Shown here: positions 1 through 9,126 of the stretch, piece by piece | Layout: every line of letters begins with the position of its first letter | How positions within the stretch are numbered: the first letter of the stretch is position 1 | Source of the DNA: Pohlia nutans | Lineage: Eukaryota; Streptophyta; Bryopsida; Bryales; Mniaceae | Assembly (NCBI GenBank): GCA_022496805.1 | Contig: CM040088.1 | Coordinates: 28,464,452 to 28,528,451 of the forward strand | Reading direction: 5' to 3' | DNA: 64,000 bases | Notes under the pieces: generated by a model | What the model was told of the DNA's origin: nothing | What the model saw: only the letters and a program-made list of their open reading frames with translations | Database searches by the model: none | Program-made: the position numbers and the translations under genes

Positions 1-823
1 GCTCTTGGAAAATTTTAAGTTGCTCTTGCTCAGGAATATAGGTTGGGATGGGATTACAAAGCTGCAAACTGGATTGCGCTGTCCGATCTGAGTGAGAACA
101 AGGCTGCAAAATACAAAAAAACATATCATTCAACCTGCAAAAATGAATGTTCAATCATCGTGAGCCTCTGCCAATCACAATGTTGGCAAGCCACGTTTTT
201 GCAATGTTTACGTACACACGTATGCACACAATAACAATACATTAAACATATTATAAACATAAGTTAACAGTATGTTAACAATACGTTCAACATATGATAA
301 CGCACATCCTTGTTGAATATAATTTACATATGTTGAAAATAAGTACCCTTGTTGAATAGCTCGGTTATTACGTTCAACATACGTAAAACGTAGGACATTT
401 GTGCGTTTATTGTCTCTGCCCCACCAGGGGAGAGACTACGGAAACGCATCATTTTCAAGGAGTTACATGGCTGAACAGTATAAACAACCCATAAAAGTAA
501 ATCTAGGGTAAATACTAAGGCTGAGACTACGCGACTAGCCGCTTGTTGTATGTTGAACGTATTGTTTACGTGTGCAAAAACGTGACTTATCAACTTTGTG
601 ATGTGAGAGGAGGGAAAGTATCACCTCTGCGCCAAAATCACTCGGATTCCATATGTTGAAATCCTGGGGTGGACGACCTGTATTGCCTACTTGCACTCCA
701 ACATCCCTGAACACAAAACACATGATGCTCATTTCAGTCCAAGTACCTCAAGTTTCTTGCCCGACGCTAAAATGTACGTTCATGGAATACCTTTGCTGTA
801 TTTTCAAATGTATAGGTGCAAAA

Positions 824-1081
824 TCAGCGAAAGTGCTGATAGAGTTTTACTAACCAGTCAGCATACCTTTGTGGACACTGCACTTGAGAAACTGGCATGG
901 GAGGAGGGTCAACAATTTTGCAGAGGTCTCTGTAAACCTCCCGATGCTGCTGTCTGCACACATAATTTCTAGGACTACCTTTGGAACTTCTGCGTGCACT
1001 CCCTTTGACTGGTTTTTTTATTTCAGGCAGAAGCTGATCGAAAAGCTCCTTGTCAAGCTCTATACCCTCCGTTTGCGCAAC
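824..1081 (-). CDS. candidate terminal exon, unknown protein
   Basis: An 85-residue open stretch ends in TGA at 824-826. On the minus strand it is preceded by a plausible acceptor (GTACATACAG ending at 1082). The reading starts VAQTEGIELDKELFDQ and has a basic middle part (KKPVKGSARRSSKGS) and a tail PQRYADWLVKLYQHFR. Composition looks coding, but I recognise no family. It lies about 500 bp downstream of the cysteine-rich ORF on the same strand and could be its 3' exon or belong to a separate decayed gene. No donor could be tied to it convincingly, so the exon call is an inference. Confidence 0.3.
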   Translation of the reverse strand, partial: VAQTEGIELDKELFDQLLPEIKKPVKGSARRSSKGSPRNYVCRQQHREVYRDLCKIVDPPPMPVSQVQCPQRYADWLVKLYQHFR

Positions 1082-1159
1082 CTGTATGTACACATACCAG
1101 ACGATGTTGATTAGGAGAATGCGACGCTAGTCCGAATTCTGTGTACACGGGATTATTCT

Positions 1160-1235
1160 TGCCTGCACAAATTCTATATCACCAGAATCAGTGAAGAACA
1201 TTGCACCTGTTGGTCAATAAAGAAATTCAATTGTC
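1160..1235 (-). repeat. fragment of TTAA-type foldback repeat
   Basis: The stretch containing CACCAGAATCAGTGAAGAAC and TTGGTCAA matches, in reverse orientation, the conserved part of repeats at 5165-5360, 8620-9020, 18185-18365 and 28646-29082. Only a short piece remains and no ends can be defined. Confidence 0.5.
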
Positions 1236-1279
1236 CAGACAAAAACAGTCCCCATGTGATGAAGCAAACCCCCGTGAAA

Positions 1280-1564
1280 TCATAAGACGATCTCTGTATG
1301 TATGTAAAGCTGAGCGGTTTCAATCAAATGGCTATTCCCTGTGCAATCAATAATAGAGTCCTTGTTTTCCATCGCTGGGCCAGTTCTCACGGAGATCCGG
1401 GCTTCAAGTGCAAGAAAGATCCCTACCTCGATCATCAGAGTGTTGTGGCATTGCACAAAATCTGAGGGGCGAAGCACGATGGAGTGACAAAGGCTCAGAG
1501 GGTTGTTGATGCTCCCACGTTCTCTTGGGTCGCCGTGACCAAATTTTGCCATTGCTTCAATCAA
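1280..1564 (-). pseudogene. in-frame open stretch after the stop of the 693-residue ORF
   Basis: This stretch is in the same frame as the ORF that ends at 1586 and is separated from it by two stop codons (TAG and TAA) within about 20 bp. It reads AKFGHGDPRERGSINN and then SLCHSIVLRPSDFVQC, which looks like real protein. A possible donor (GAG|GTAGGG) follows MIE near 1420. It may be a coding continuation reached by splicing, or an exon lost through stop mutations. Function is unknown. Confidence 0.25.
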
Positions 1565-1585
1565 ATCAGCAGTCCCTTAACAAAT

Positions 1586-3667
1586 CTATCGAACACTAAC
1601 TTGGCCTGTGGATGTTATAGTGTGAAGGGCGAAGAAAGAATCACCACATGCCTGCATTGCTGCACGTCTATCGAACGTCTCATTCTGCATCTTCTGAATC
1701 TTGGAGTGAAGACGGAAGGCGGAGAAGAGCTCGGGACAGCGCAGATCGAATGCTTGAGCACCGGCATCACTCGGTAAGACCAATCCATGAATCGTTTGGC
1801 ACGAGACTCTCTTTGTGCTGTGACACTTCTTTCCAGGCATGTCTGATGGCATCTCTTCCAGAATCGATTTCCATCGCCCGCTCTTGGTGCCGACGAGTGG
1901 GTTCCTGCATTCCGAGCATACTTGGAACTCCATCCGAGTCGTCCACGGCCCTTGCGCGGTGGACAGCTTGACCACGGGCTTTATGATCAAGCTTCGTGAC
2001 AGCGCCAATCTCGACAGCTTTCCCCGTTGATGCTTCTTGCACTCCACGGTTGTTATATCATCCACCGAATCGTCACACGGATCCCTTGATGACACTTTCA
2101 GGCTCTTGGCCATACATGCAGCACACTTGGGCTTCTTCACTCGTGGCGGACACTTGTGCTTGCCCTGAAGGAACTGCTGGACCACATGAGCTGGAAACTT
2201 TTGCGACGCAACCAGTCGGTCCAGCCAATGCACGGACGAGGGCGCCTTGGGCTTCCGAACTCGTCTGGGCTGCCAAACTAACGGGTCGCTGCATTTAGGG
2301 TTTGCAGCAGGTTTTTCTTGGCATTTAGGGTTTGGGAGACCATGAAGATGGCATCCCTGGATGGTTTCCTGATCCTTGTGATCTTTCTTCGGGTGGCAAC
2401 AAAGCCCGCAAACATCCGCTTTCGGTGTACTGAGCATTTTGCACCCTGGAGAGAGTCTCTGTGCGCAGGCTATGACCTCTTGTTCAGTGACCATTGGTGA
2501 GTGATGACGCGCTGCAGGTTCTGGAAGGTATACTTCTTTGTAGGACTCCCGTTCTGGGCAGCCGCATCGTGGACACGAGTTCCTTGCAGGTGATTCGGGA
2601 TGAAGATGGCATGATCCTTCATGGTGCTGGACGACAGTGCGTTGATGACAACTATACAGGATCTGCTGCTGTGGGCTTTGAGATCTTCTAGGGCTGCTGA
2701 TTAGGGTTGCAGTGACGTGCTCGTCGATGTGATGAATATGGCATTTGAGAAAACAATCTGAATTCTCCATCCTAGGTTGCGTGTTTGGAGGTTCTGATGC
2801 AGGACGACAGGCTGCAGTGTCGGGAGCTCCATGGCGTAATTTGCAATTCGGCGAGGAGCTTTGTGCTTGCCCCTCACCGAGGTGGTGAGTGGAGCTCTGC
2901 GCAGCGTAGATCCTTGGTGAAGGTGATATTCTCAATGGATCGAAACTGCAATTCGATGCATCATTTTGCGGTAATCGTCCAACAATTCTCTTGCAAGTGT
3001 GCTCATCAGCAATTGATCTCTTGCAACTGAGCCGATCGGTTGGACCAGCAATCGATCTCTTGCAACTGGGCTCATGGTTTTGACCAGCAATGGATCTCTT
3101 GCAAGGGGGCTCATCGTTTGGACCAGCAATGGATCTCTTGCAAAGAGGCTCATCTTTTGGACTGGCAACAATTGAGCTCTTGCAAGGGGGTTCATGGCCT
3201 TGATTTGGGTGAAGAATGCATGGCGAGTGACTGCGAGATTTAGAGGGCCGCTCGGAGGCGCGCTGGCTGATTGCATGTTGATGGGCCTGCAGGCTTCGTT
3301 CGTGTCGTGTGGGCTTGCAATTGTTGGATTTTCGCTCCCTGTGTGGTCTCTGAGCTCGATGCATATACGGCGAGATCGTCTCCCGTTTCACCTTTTGGTT
3401 GGCAAAGATGGCTTGAATCTCTTCCAACACGGAATCATAACTTCGCATTTTGCCACTCGACAGTTCTTCTGTCTCGCTGTCAGACAACGAAACACCTTGC
3501 GAGCTTTCGCATTCATTCGTCGATCCCTGTAGTTCCGGGTGACCGTGAGCATCAATGCTGGGTCCGTCCTGCTTCCGCTGACGTTGGCGGCGTCTTGCCT
3601 GTATCGGTTTTAAAGGAAGTAATCCACCACATGCCTCACAAGGCGCTGTAGTAGCCTTCTTGCTCAT
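1586..3667 (-). CDS. uncharacterised cysteine-rich repeat protein
   Basis: This is an uninterrupted 693-codon ORF from an ATG at 3667 to TAG at 1586. I do not recognise the family. The N-terminus has a CEACGG pair and a basic RRRQRQRK patch. An acidic serine stretch (SLSDSETEELSS) follows, then a basic low-complexity region. Residues of roughly 165-220 form about five copies of a 13-residue repeat, CKRSIAGPNDEPP. The C-terminal half carries scattered zinc-ligand-like pairs: CPRCGC, CGLCCHPKK, CAACMAK, CSECRNPL. No catalytic motif or membrane segment is visible. The length of the open frame and its repeats in frame argue that it was translated. A lineage-specific nuclear or metal-binding protein is a guess. 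The true 3' end may differ, because open frame continues beyond the stop. Confidence 0.55.
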   Translation of the reverse strand: MSKKATTAPCEACGGLLPLKPIQARRRQRQRKQDGPSIDAHGHPELQGSTNECESSQGVSLSDSETEELSSGKMRSYDSVLEEIQAIFANQKVKRETISPYMHRAQRPHRERKSNNCKPTRHERSLQAHQHAISQRASERPSKSRSHSPCILHPNQGHEPPCKSSIVASPKDEPLCKRSIAGPNDEPPCKRSIAGQNHEPSCKRSIAGPTDRLSCKRSIADEHTCKRIVGRLPQNDASNCSFDPLRISPSPRIYAAQSSTHHLGEGQAQSSSPNCKLRHGAPDTAACRPASEPPNTQPRMENSDCFLKCHIHHIDEHVTATLISSPRRSQSPQQQILYSCHQRTVVQHHEGSCHLHPESPARNSCPRCGCPERESYKEVYLPEPAARHHSPMVTEQEVIACAQRLSPGCKMLSTPKADVCGLCCHPKKDHKDQETIQGCHLHGLPNPKCQEKPAANPKCSDPLVWQPRRVRKPKAPSSVHWLDRLVASQKFPAHVVQQFLQGKHKCPPRVKKPKCAACMAKSLKVSSRDPCDDSVDDITTVECKKHQRGKLSRLALSRSLIIKPVVKLSTAQGPWTTRMEFQVCSECRNPLVGTKSGRWKSILEEMPSDMPGKKCHSTKRVSCQTIHGLVLPSDAGAQAFDLRCPELFSAFRLHSKIQKMQNETFDRRAAMQACGDSFFALHTITSTGQVSVR
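3007..3195 (-). repeat. 39-bp tandem repeat inside the ORF (4-5 units)
   Basis: Units start at 3007, 3046, 3085, 3124 and 3163 (the last partial and degenerate). Each is 39 bp and contains CAGCAATSGATCTCTTGCAA. Since 39 is a multiple of three, the array encodes a 13-residue repeat without shifting frame. Confidence 0.85.
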
Positions 3668-5164
3668 GCTGACAGGAGTCCGTCACCACAGGATTTCCAT
3701 ATTGCTGTAGAAATCACGCCACTCAGTAGAGTCTTGAATCCTCATCGCAAACCACAAGGGGTCGATGAAAACACAGAGACGAAGGTTTTGACATGTCATG
3801 ACTTAAATCATCAAGGACCCGAATCGCATGTCCAGAGGCGGTATAATTGCATCGCATGCCGGGAGAACTACAGCACAGCCTTCGAAATAGTTCCTGTTGC
3901 TTTCCCTTTGCTCTTTCAATCCGCCAACACATGAGGGCTCGACAGTTACTATTGTATTTCCATCTCCCACAAGCTGATGTTCGCAAGAATCATAACTGCC
4001 TGTGCGAAATTGAGAAGGCCAAGCTGGTGAGAGCTCTTCCGGCCCCCGTGCAGACGAATGTCGGAAAGGAGAGCTCCAGGTCATGATTCACAGCTTCACA
4101 TGTACATTGAAACAGGCTCTCCGGCCTCGACTGTTCCGAAAATTCAACATGAACTTGCGATAACCCTAAGCTGCGCGCTCCAACATGAAAGGAACCAAAC
4201 TGTCTGCCCTGAGGTGAGATTGTTTGCCCAAATCTAAGAATTAGAATTAGGGCAACCAGGATTTGAGTCTCTCGCAGGTGATGCCAAGCCAACTCGTAGA
4301 GCCAAGCCTTAACCTAAAAAACTGGTTCGGTTGAACTCGACAACTTAACTGCAAAAACCAGGAATTGAGAAACAGTCATCACTTCGGTAGTCTGGGAGAA
4401 CATTCAAGCTCAATGCGCAATCGATAAGCGTAGATCCGAAGGGAAAGAAGGCTGACGAGGGCAGTGCACAGAGTCACAAATCTACGGAAGAGAAGAAACT
4501 ACCGGTGTACTTGACACACGGTACGTTGCATGGAAGGGTTAACTTATGAGTTTTGTCAACATTATTAGGGTGGGTATCATCAGTGTAGGGTATCAAAGTC
4601 ACCCGGGTAATATACTGATATCAATCAAAAGGCACAGGGCCAACTCGGCTGGTGAGCGGGACTGTCTGAAAGCTTGGCGTTGCTTGTGTGAGTCGAGCTC
4701 ATTGATGAGGTCAATGGAGAGCTGCCTGGCTCTGTTTACATAACATTCAGTAGCATGCACTATCTTCACACCTCAACAATACTTCATCAGTAGCTAAGTG
4801 CACAGGTGGAGGCTCAAGGTGATGAGCAGAGTGCATGAAAGAAAGGCAGTGGGCATGAAGGCTACTGAATGTTATGAGCATTCATTTGTTTGAATTGTAA
4901 CGTAATGGTGGTTTGGTTGTTCATTTTTCCTCTTATGTTTCCTTGGCACTCTTTCTCTTGACCTCATTGCTTTCATTTTGCCCCTGACTCTAAATCCCCC
5001 TCGAATTCACCCATTGGTCCCAATTTCTGAAATTTCCATTTTGAGTATCATAGGATCTTCTTTTGGCAATTTTTTGCCTGGGGTTGGGCAAGCTGGTCAA
5101 ACGTTACGATACACATCGCTACAGTTCACCACACATGTTGGAATTTGTCCCAAGTGCAGGGACT
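3668..5164. other. no gene seen
   Basis: This is the upstream flank of the cysteine-rich ORF. Only short, mutually overlapping ORFs are present, with no recognisable protein, RNA gene or repeat ends. The promoter of the minus-strand ORF should lie near 3668-4000, but no clear TATA box could be placed. Confidence 0.4.
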
Positions 5165-5360
5165 CATTATTTTCAGCAATTTTGAGTAGGTCATATGGAT
5201 AGTTTTTTTGTTCAAAATTTATTTGCTTTTTGACCAAATTCTTACAGTTCTTCACTAATTTCGGTGATATAAAATTTGGTCCCATTTGAATTATATTTTT
5301 CACAATATGATGGATTGCATTTGTCATTTTAAAACAATGAATCCTTGGTCCTTTTAGAGT
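5165..5360 (+). repeat. truncated TTAA-type foldback repeat
   Basis: It shares the blocks GGTGATATAAAATTTGGTCC and GAATCCTTGGTCCTTT with the complete element at 28646-29082. The terminal AAGGG-TTAA is missing, so this is a truncated copy. Confidence 0.6.
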
Positions 5361-5577
5361 AAATTTGATTCCAACAATAAATTCTACATATGGACCATGT
5401 ATGAGGAATACGTGGCTAAGGGCTATTCTTCTACCTTGAAGTGGAGCAAGCATAGCATCGACAGAAAAACATGATACTACAACAAGATTTGGGCTCTGAC
5501 AACCACAGAAAGACAAATATCTCAAATACAAGTTTAGTAGTGATACACATTCTCATAAACCACCAGGTATGACTTAA

Positions 5578-6116
5578 CCCTTAAACGTACCACTCCTTTG
5601 TAGGAAAGTCAAACTACACAATTTAGCCTTCAAGATTTATCAAAATATATTTTGTAATATTCTTCATGCATGGAATTGAATGTTTCCTATCAGTCTTGAA
5701 ATTTTCAGATTTTTTTGATTTAATTTGGCCTTTTTAACAAATTTTTAAGTCAAATACTTCAAAAAATAATTTTTATTACAAAAAAGCTTAAAAATTTTAA
5801 TATTTTTTTGGGAGCAGGTACAAATTACAATGGAGAATCACATGATATGTTTTCCATAGAAATTTTTTATTTAAATTTTGAAATTCGAAAGGTGAACATC
5901 ATATGTAGTGTAATTCAAACCTTGAGCTACAAAGCTTGCACAAGCAATAAAATACTCAATAATTGGAATTTTTAAGATTTGAAAAGTGGAGTACAAACTA
6001 GACTTAATAAACTTCATTTTCTTAGTTGGGTGTATTAGCAACAAAAGTCATCTTCAAGATCAAAATTGGGTTTGACCAACAAACGTCCAGAAACTGGACG
6101 CTGGGACGTTTAGGGG
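5578..6116. mobile_element. piggyBac-like MITE with TTAA target site
   Basis: It is flanked by TTAA at 5574-5577 and 6117-6120. The left end reads CCCTTAAACGTACC and the right end GGGACGTTTAGGGG, which are inverted near-repeats. The 539-bp interior is AT-rich and non-coding. TTAA duplication with CCC/GGG ends is the hallmark of the piggyBac superfamily. No transposase is encoded, so this is a non-autonomous member by inference. Confidence 0.7.
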
Positions 6117-6120
6117 TTAA

Positions 6121-8269
6121 TAAAATGATTTTACAATAACTGTACATCTCGTATATAAATTTCAAAAATAATTATATATTTGTTTTTGAAAGTGATTTAA
6201 ATAATGAATTTTAAAAATATCTTTTGTTGTTTAGTGACAAGCACAGGTACAAGTATGGAAAGGCCTAAGACCACCGTTGAGATACGACGATGGGAAATAT
6301 ATGCTAGGAAATTAAGCGATTGCAACTTTCAAATGTTTTCAAGCAAAAATGTCATGTATGGCGACTATAATATGGGTGATGGCCTGATATCTATACCTCC
6401 TCCAAAAATAGTGTGATTTTTGAGAAATATCCTTTTGGTAAAAAGAATACGTTGGAAATTACAAAGATTAGATGGTGTTATAGGCGCCATGGCTGCAACT
6501 ATATACATGGTGTTAAAGACGAAATTTCTAGCACACATAAAACATACATAAGTCACACATAGTAAAACGCGTCTCATCGTACCCATATCAGGCAATTGCT
6601 TATATTCTTTCGAGTCGTGAAAGTCCACTCAATGTTGAAATTGTGGAATAATAGTTACAAGACGTGAACAACAATGTGTACCGATTGGCATTGATGGCTC
6701 TTTTGCTGGAAAAATGGTGGAGGTTTTTGAAGAAAACATGAAAAAATGGTAAATTTAGGAAAGATATCAAGCTTTAATGATAGGGTAGAAGGTATCAATG
6801 ATAGCATATAATTGTTTCATATAATGTTTATAAATTTTTTCATTTTTTTGAAATTTTGGGGGTGAAATTTTTAGAAAATAAAAAACTCACTTGGAAATTG
6901 AGCAATTTAGGATAAGACATTTCAATCAGTAATTTTATAGTTAATAAACCTCCAAAAATAATTATTTCTTTCGCATATGATTCTATAGAGGATTTTCATT
7001 TTTTCCATTAAGAATTTTGTACCGGTAAGTAACATTTTTTAAATTTATTGTCGTGTGAATTTAGGGTTTAAAATGGAGTTTTTAACTTCAAATGAAAAGG
7101 GGTTTAAAATTTTATTTTTATCAAATCTCAACAGTATGTGTTGTATATCTTGTGTTTTGCAACATATTCAAATTTGGCTCAAAAATCCCAATTTTATCAT
7201 TTTCTAATGGCAAATCTTTGTAAATCCAAGGTGACGGATATTTATTGTAGGGTATTGTATTGTTGTTAAGAGGATTCCAACAATAGATTGCATTGCTGGT
7301 GCGGTTTTTGGAACTGCTTTCTTCACGACATTGTACAAGATCTAAGAGCATTGCCACTCGTTTTCAAAATAGATAAAGACAACCTTTTTGGATGAAAAGC
7401 ATGCAATTAATGCTTGAACCAACCAAAATTTACTTATTGAATTGGCAAATAGCCAATTTTTGTTGTGGTTGTGCAACTCCGGCAAGTACTACTTTTCCTT
7501 TTACAATTAGTAGGTTGGATAATAAATGATCAAGGTTCTTTTTGCTTTTGCACACTAGGAGACAAGCAATTGGTTGGAAATTAATATACTGAGTTGCACG
7601 AGTGCCTATATGTAGACAAGGCTTCATTGGGTGGAGCTGGATTTGAACTTTTGCGGATAGAAGGTAGTAGAGAGTAGCCACAATTGCAAGTTGTGTGCAT
7701 CCATTCAATCAATGACTGTACTTGAGACTTGTTTGTGTTTGCCTTTCACATACTTGGGATGCACTTTTTTTATTAATATACTATATTACATTGGTATTTT
7801 TTGAGACTTGGAGTTACAATATATACTTACAATTATGATATTGATTTTTTTAACAATGTAGATATATCATGCACTATTTACACTAGGTCATGGGACATTT
7901 GTATATCTGAAAGGATTGTTGGTTTCCAGTTAATATTAAGTGAGATATACACATCAAAAAATTGCATATCCTGAAGTTTACTAAACTTTGTCCATGCATA
8001 ATTATGCTATCTAATTTTCAAAAAGTGTGTCAAATGAATATTTTTTTGTTTTGGTTAGTTTTAAATTTCTAATTTTAAGTTCATCCTGTCATCCAAATTA
8101 AGAACCCAAAAAATGGTCTCAAGATCACTTTCTGATGACCTATTTTGTAACAATGAAATAAAATTGCTAATTTGATGAATTCAGTTAATAAATTACATAT
8201 TTTGATTATGTACACTATAATGTGTGAAAAGAAAATTTTCAAAATAATAAAAGGAAAGTTGTGGCAATT
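6121..8269. other. AT-rich intergenic DNA, no gene seen
   Basis: ORFs here are short and of AT-driven composition. I see no recognisable protein, RNA gene or element ends. Confidence 0.4.
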
Positions 8270-8580
8270 GAATTAACCGAAAATAGAAGAGGAGTTGCAG
8301 AGGAGTTGAAGAGGAGTTTCCTCTCTATAATCATATTTTCTGACAATCATTGTTTATGAATAGTTCCCATGGTTGGGGCTCTTGGCTTGGGGGAGTGTGT
8401 GGGAACTCTCCTTTAGCATTGGGGAAGTCACAAGTTCCACACCCCGTGGTGGCGCAAGGCTTTGCTTTAGATTATTCTCCAACTCACCATAAACTAGTTT
8501 TGCAGTCTTTTTGAACTCAATACGAGTCTAAGGTGAGTTTAAGGTTTTTTCCACTTTGAGACACTTTTTTTGGTTAACTC
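8270..8580. mobile_element. mariner-type MITE, copy 1 (TA target site)
   Basis: It is about 85% alike to 12723-13022 (shared blocks: GAATAGTTCCCATGG, GGCTTTGCTTTA, TTTTGCAGTCTTTTTGAACT). The right end TTTGGTTAACTC is followed by TA and is the inverted form of the GAGTTATCTGAAAA left end of copy 2. The left end here is degraded (GAATTAACCG). It is non-coding. Confidence 0.6.
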
Positions 8581-8619
8581 TAACGACCCTCAAAAATGAG
8601 AAAAACTGCATGTCCTTAA

Positions 8620-9020
8620 CCCCCAAAGAACCAAGAAACCCAAATTAGACCTCATGTTTTTTATAGCAATTTTGAATACCCTACGTCGTGGTCGGTTTCG
8701 ACATTAATTAATTACTTTTTGTCCCAAAGAGCCACATGTCATCTTGTGATTGGTTAAGGGTGACGTGAAACTCTCAAAATCTGATGTGAAAATTCAATTT
8801 TGACACCTGGCTGTCTGAATTCGATCCTCATGTACGGTAGATCCTTTTATTTAAATTTATTAATCTTTTGATCAACACATGAAATGTTCTTCACTGATTC
8901 CAGTGATATAAAACCCGGTGATATAAAACCCGGTCCTCTCTGAATTATATTTTTCATAATATGATCGATTGAGTTTGTGATTTTAAAACTACGAATCCTT
9001 TGTTCCTTTTTTTTTAAGGG
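8620..9020. mobile_element. TTAA-type foldback MITE
   Basis: The left end is TTAA (8616-8619) followed by CCCCCAAAGAACCAAG. The right end is CTTTTTTTTTAAGGG followed by TTGA, a one-base variant of TTAA. The right half matches the complete copy at 28646-29082. It abuts the start of the 9.1-kb gene, so it may overlap that gene's promoter. Confidence 0.5.
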
Positions 9021-9126
9021 TTGAGGTTGTAGCCATTCTCAATGCCTCGCATCGTCTCTTCCTTCCTTGGGAGCAGAGGACGTTGCATTTTTTGACTCCA
9101 AGAGCTTGAAGCAATCTGCTGCAGCG

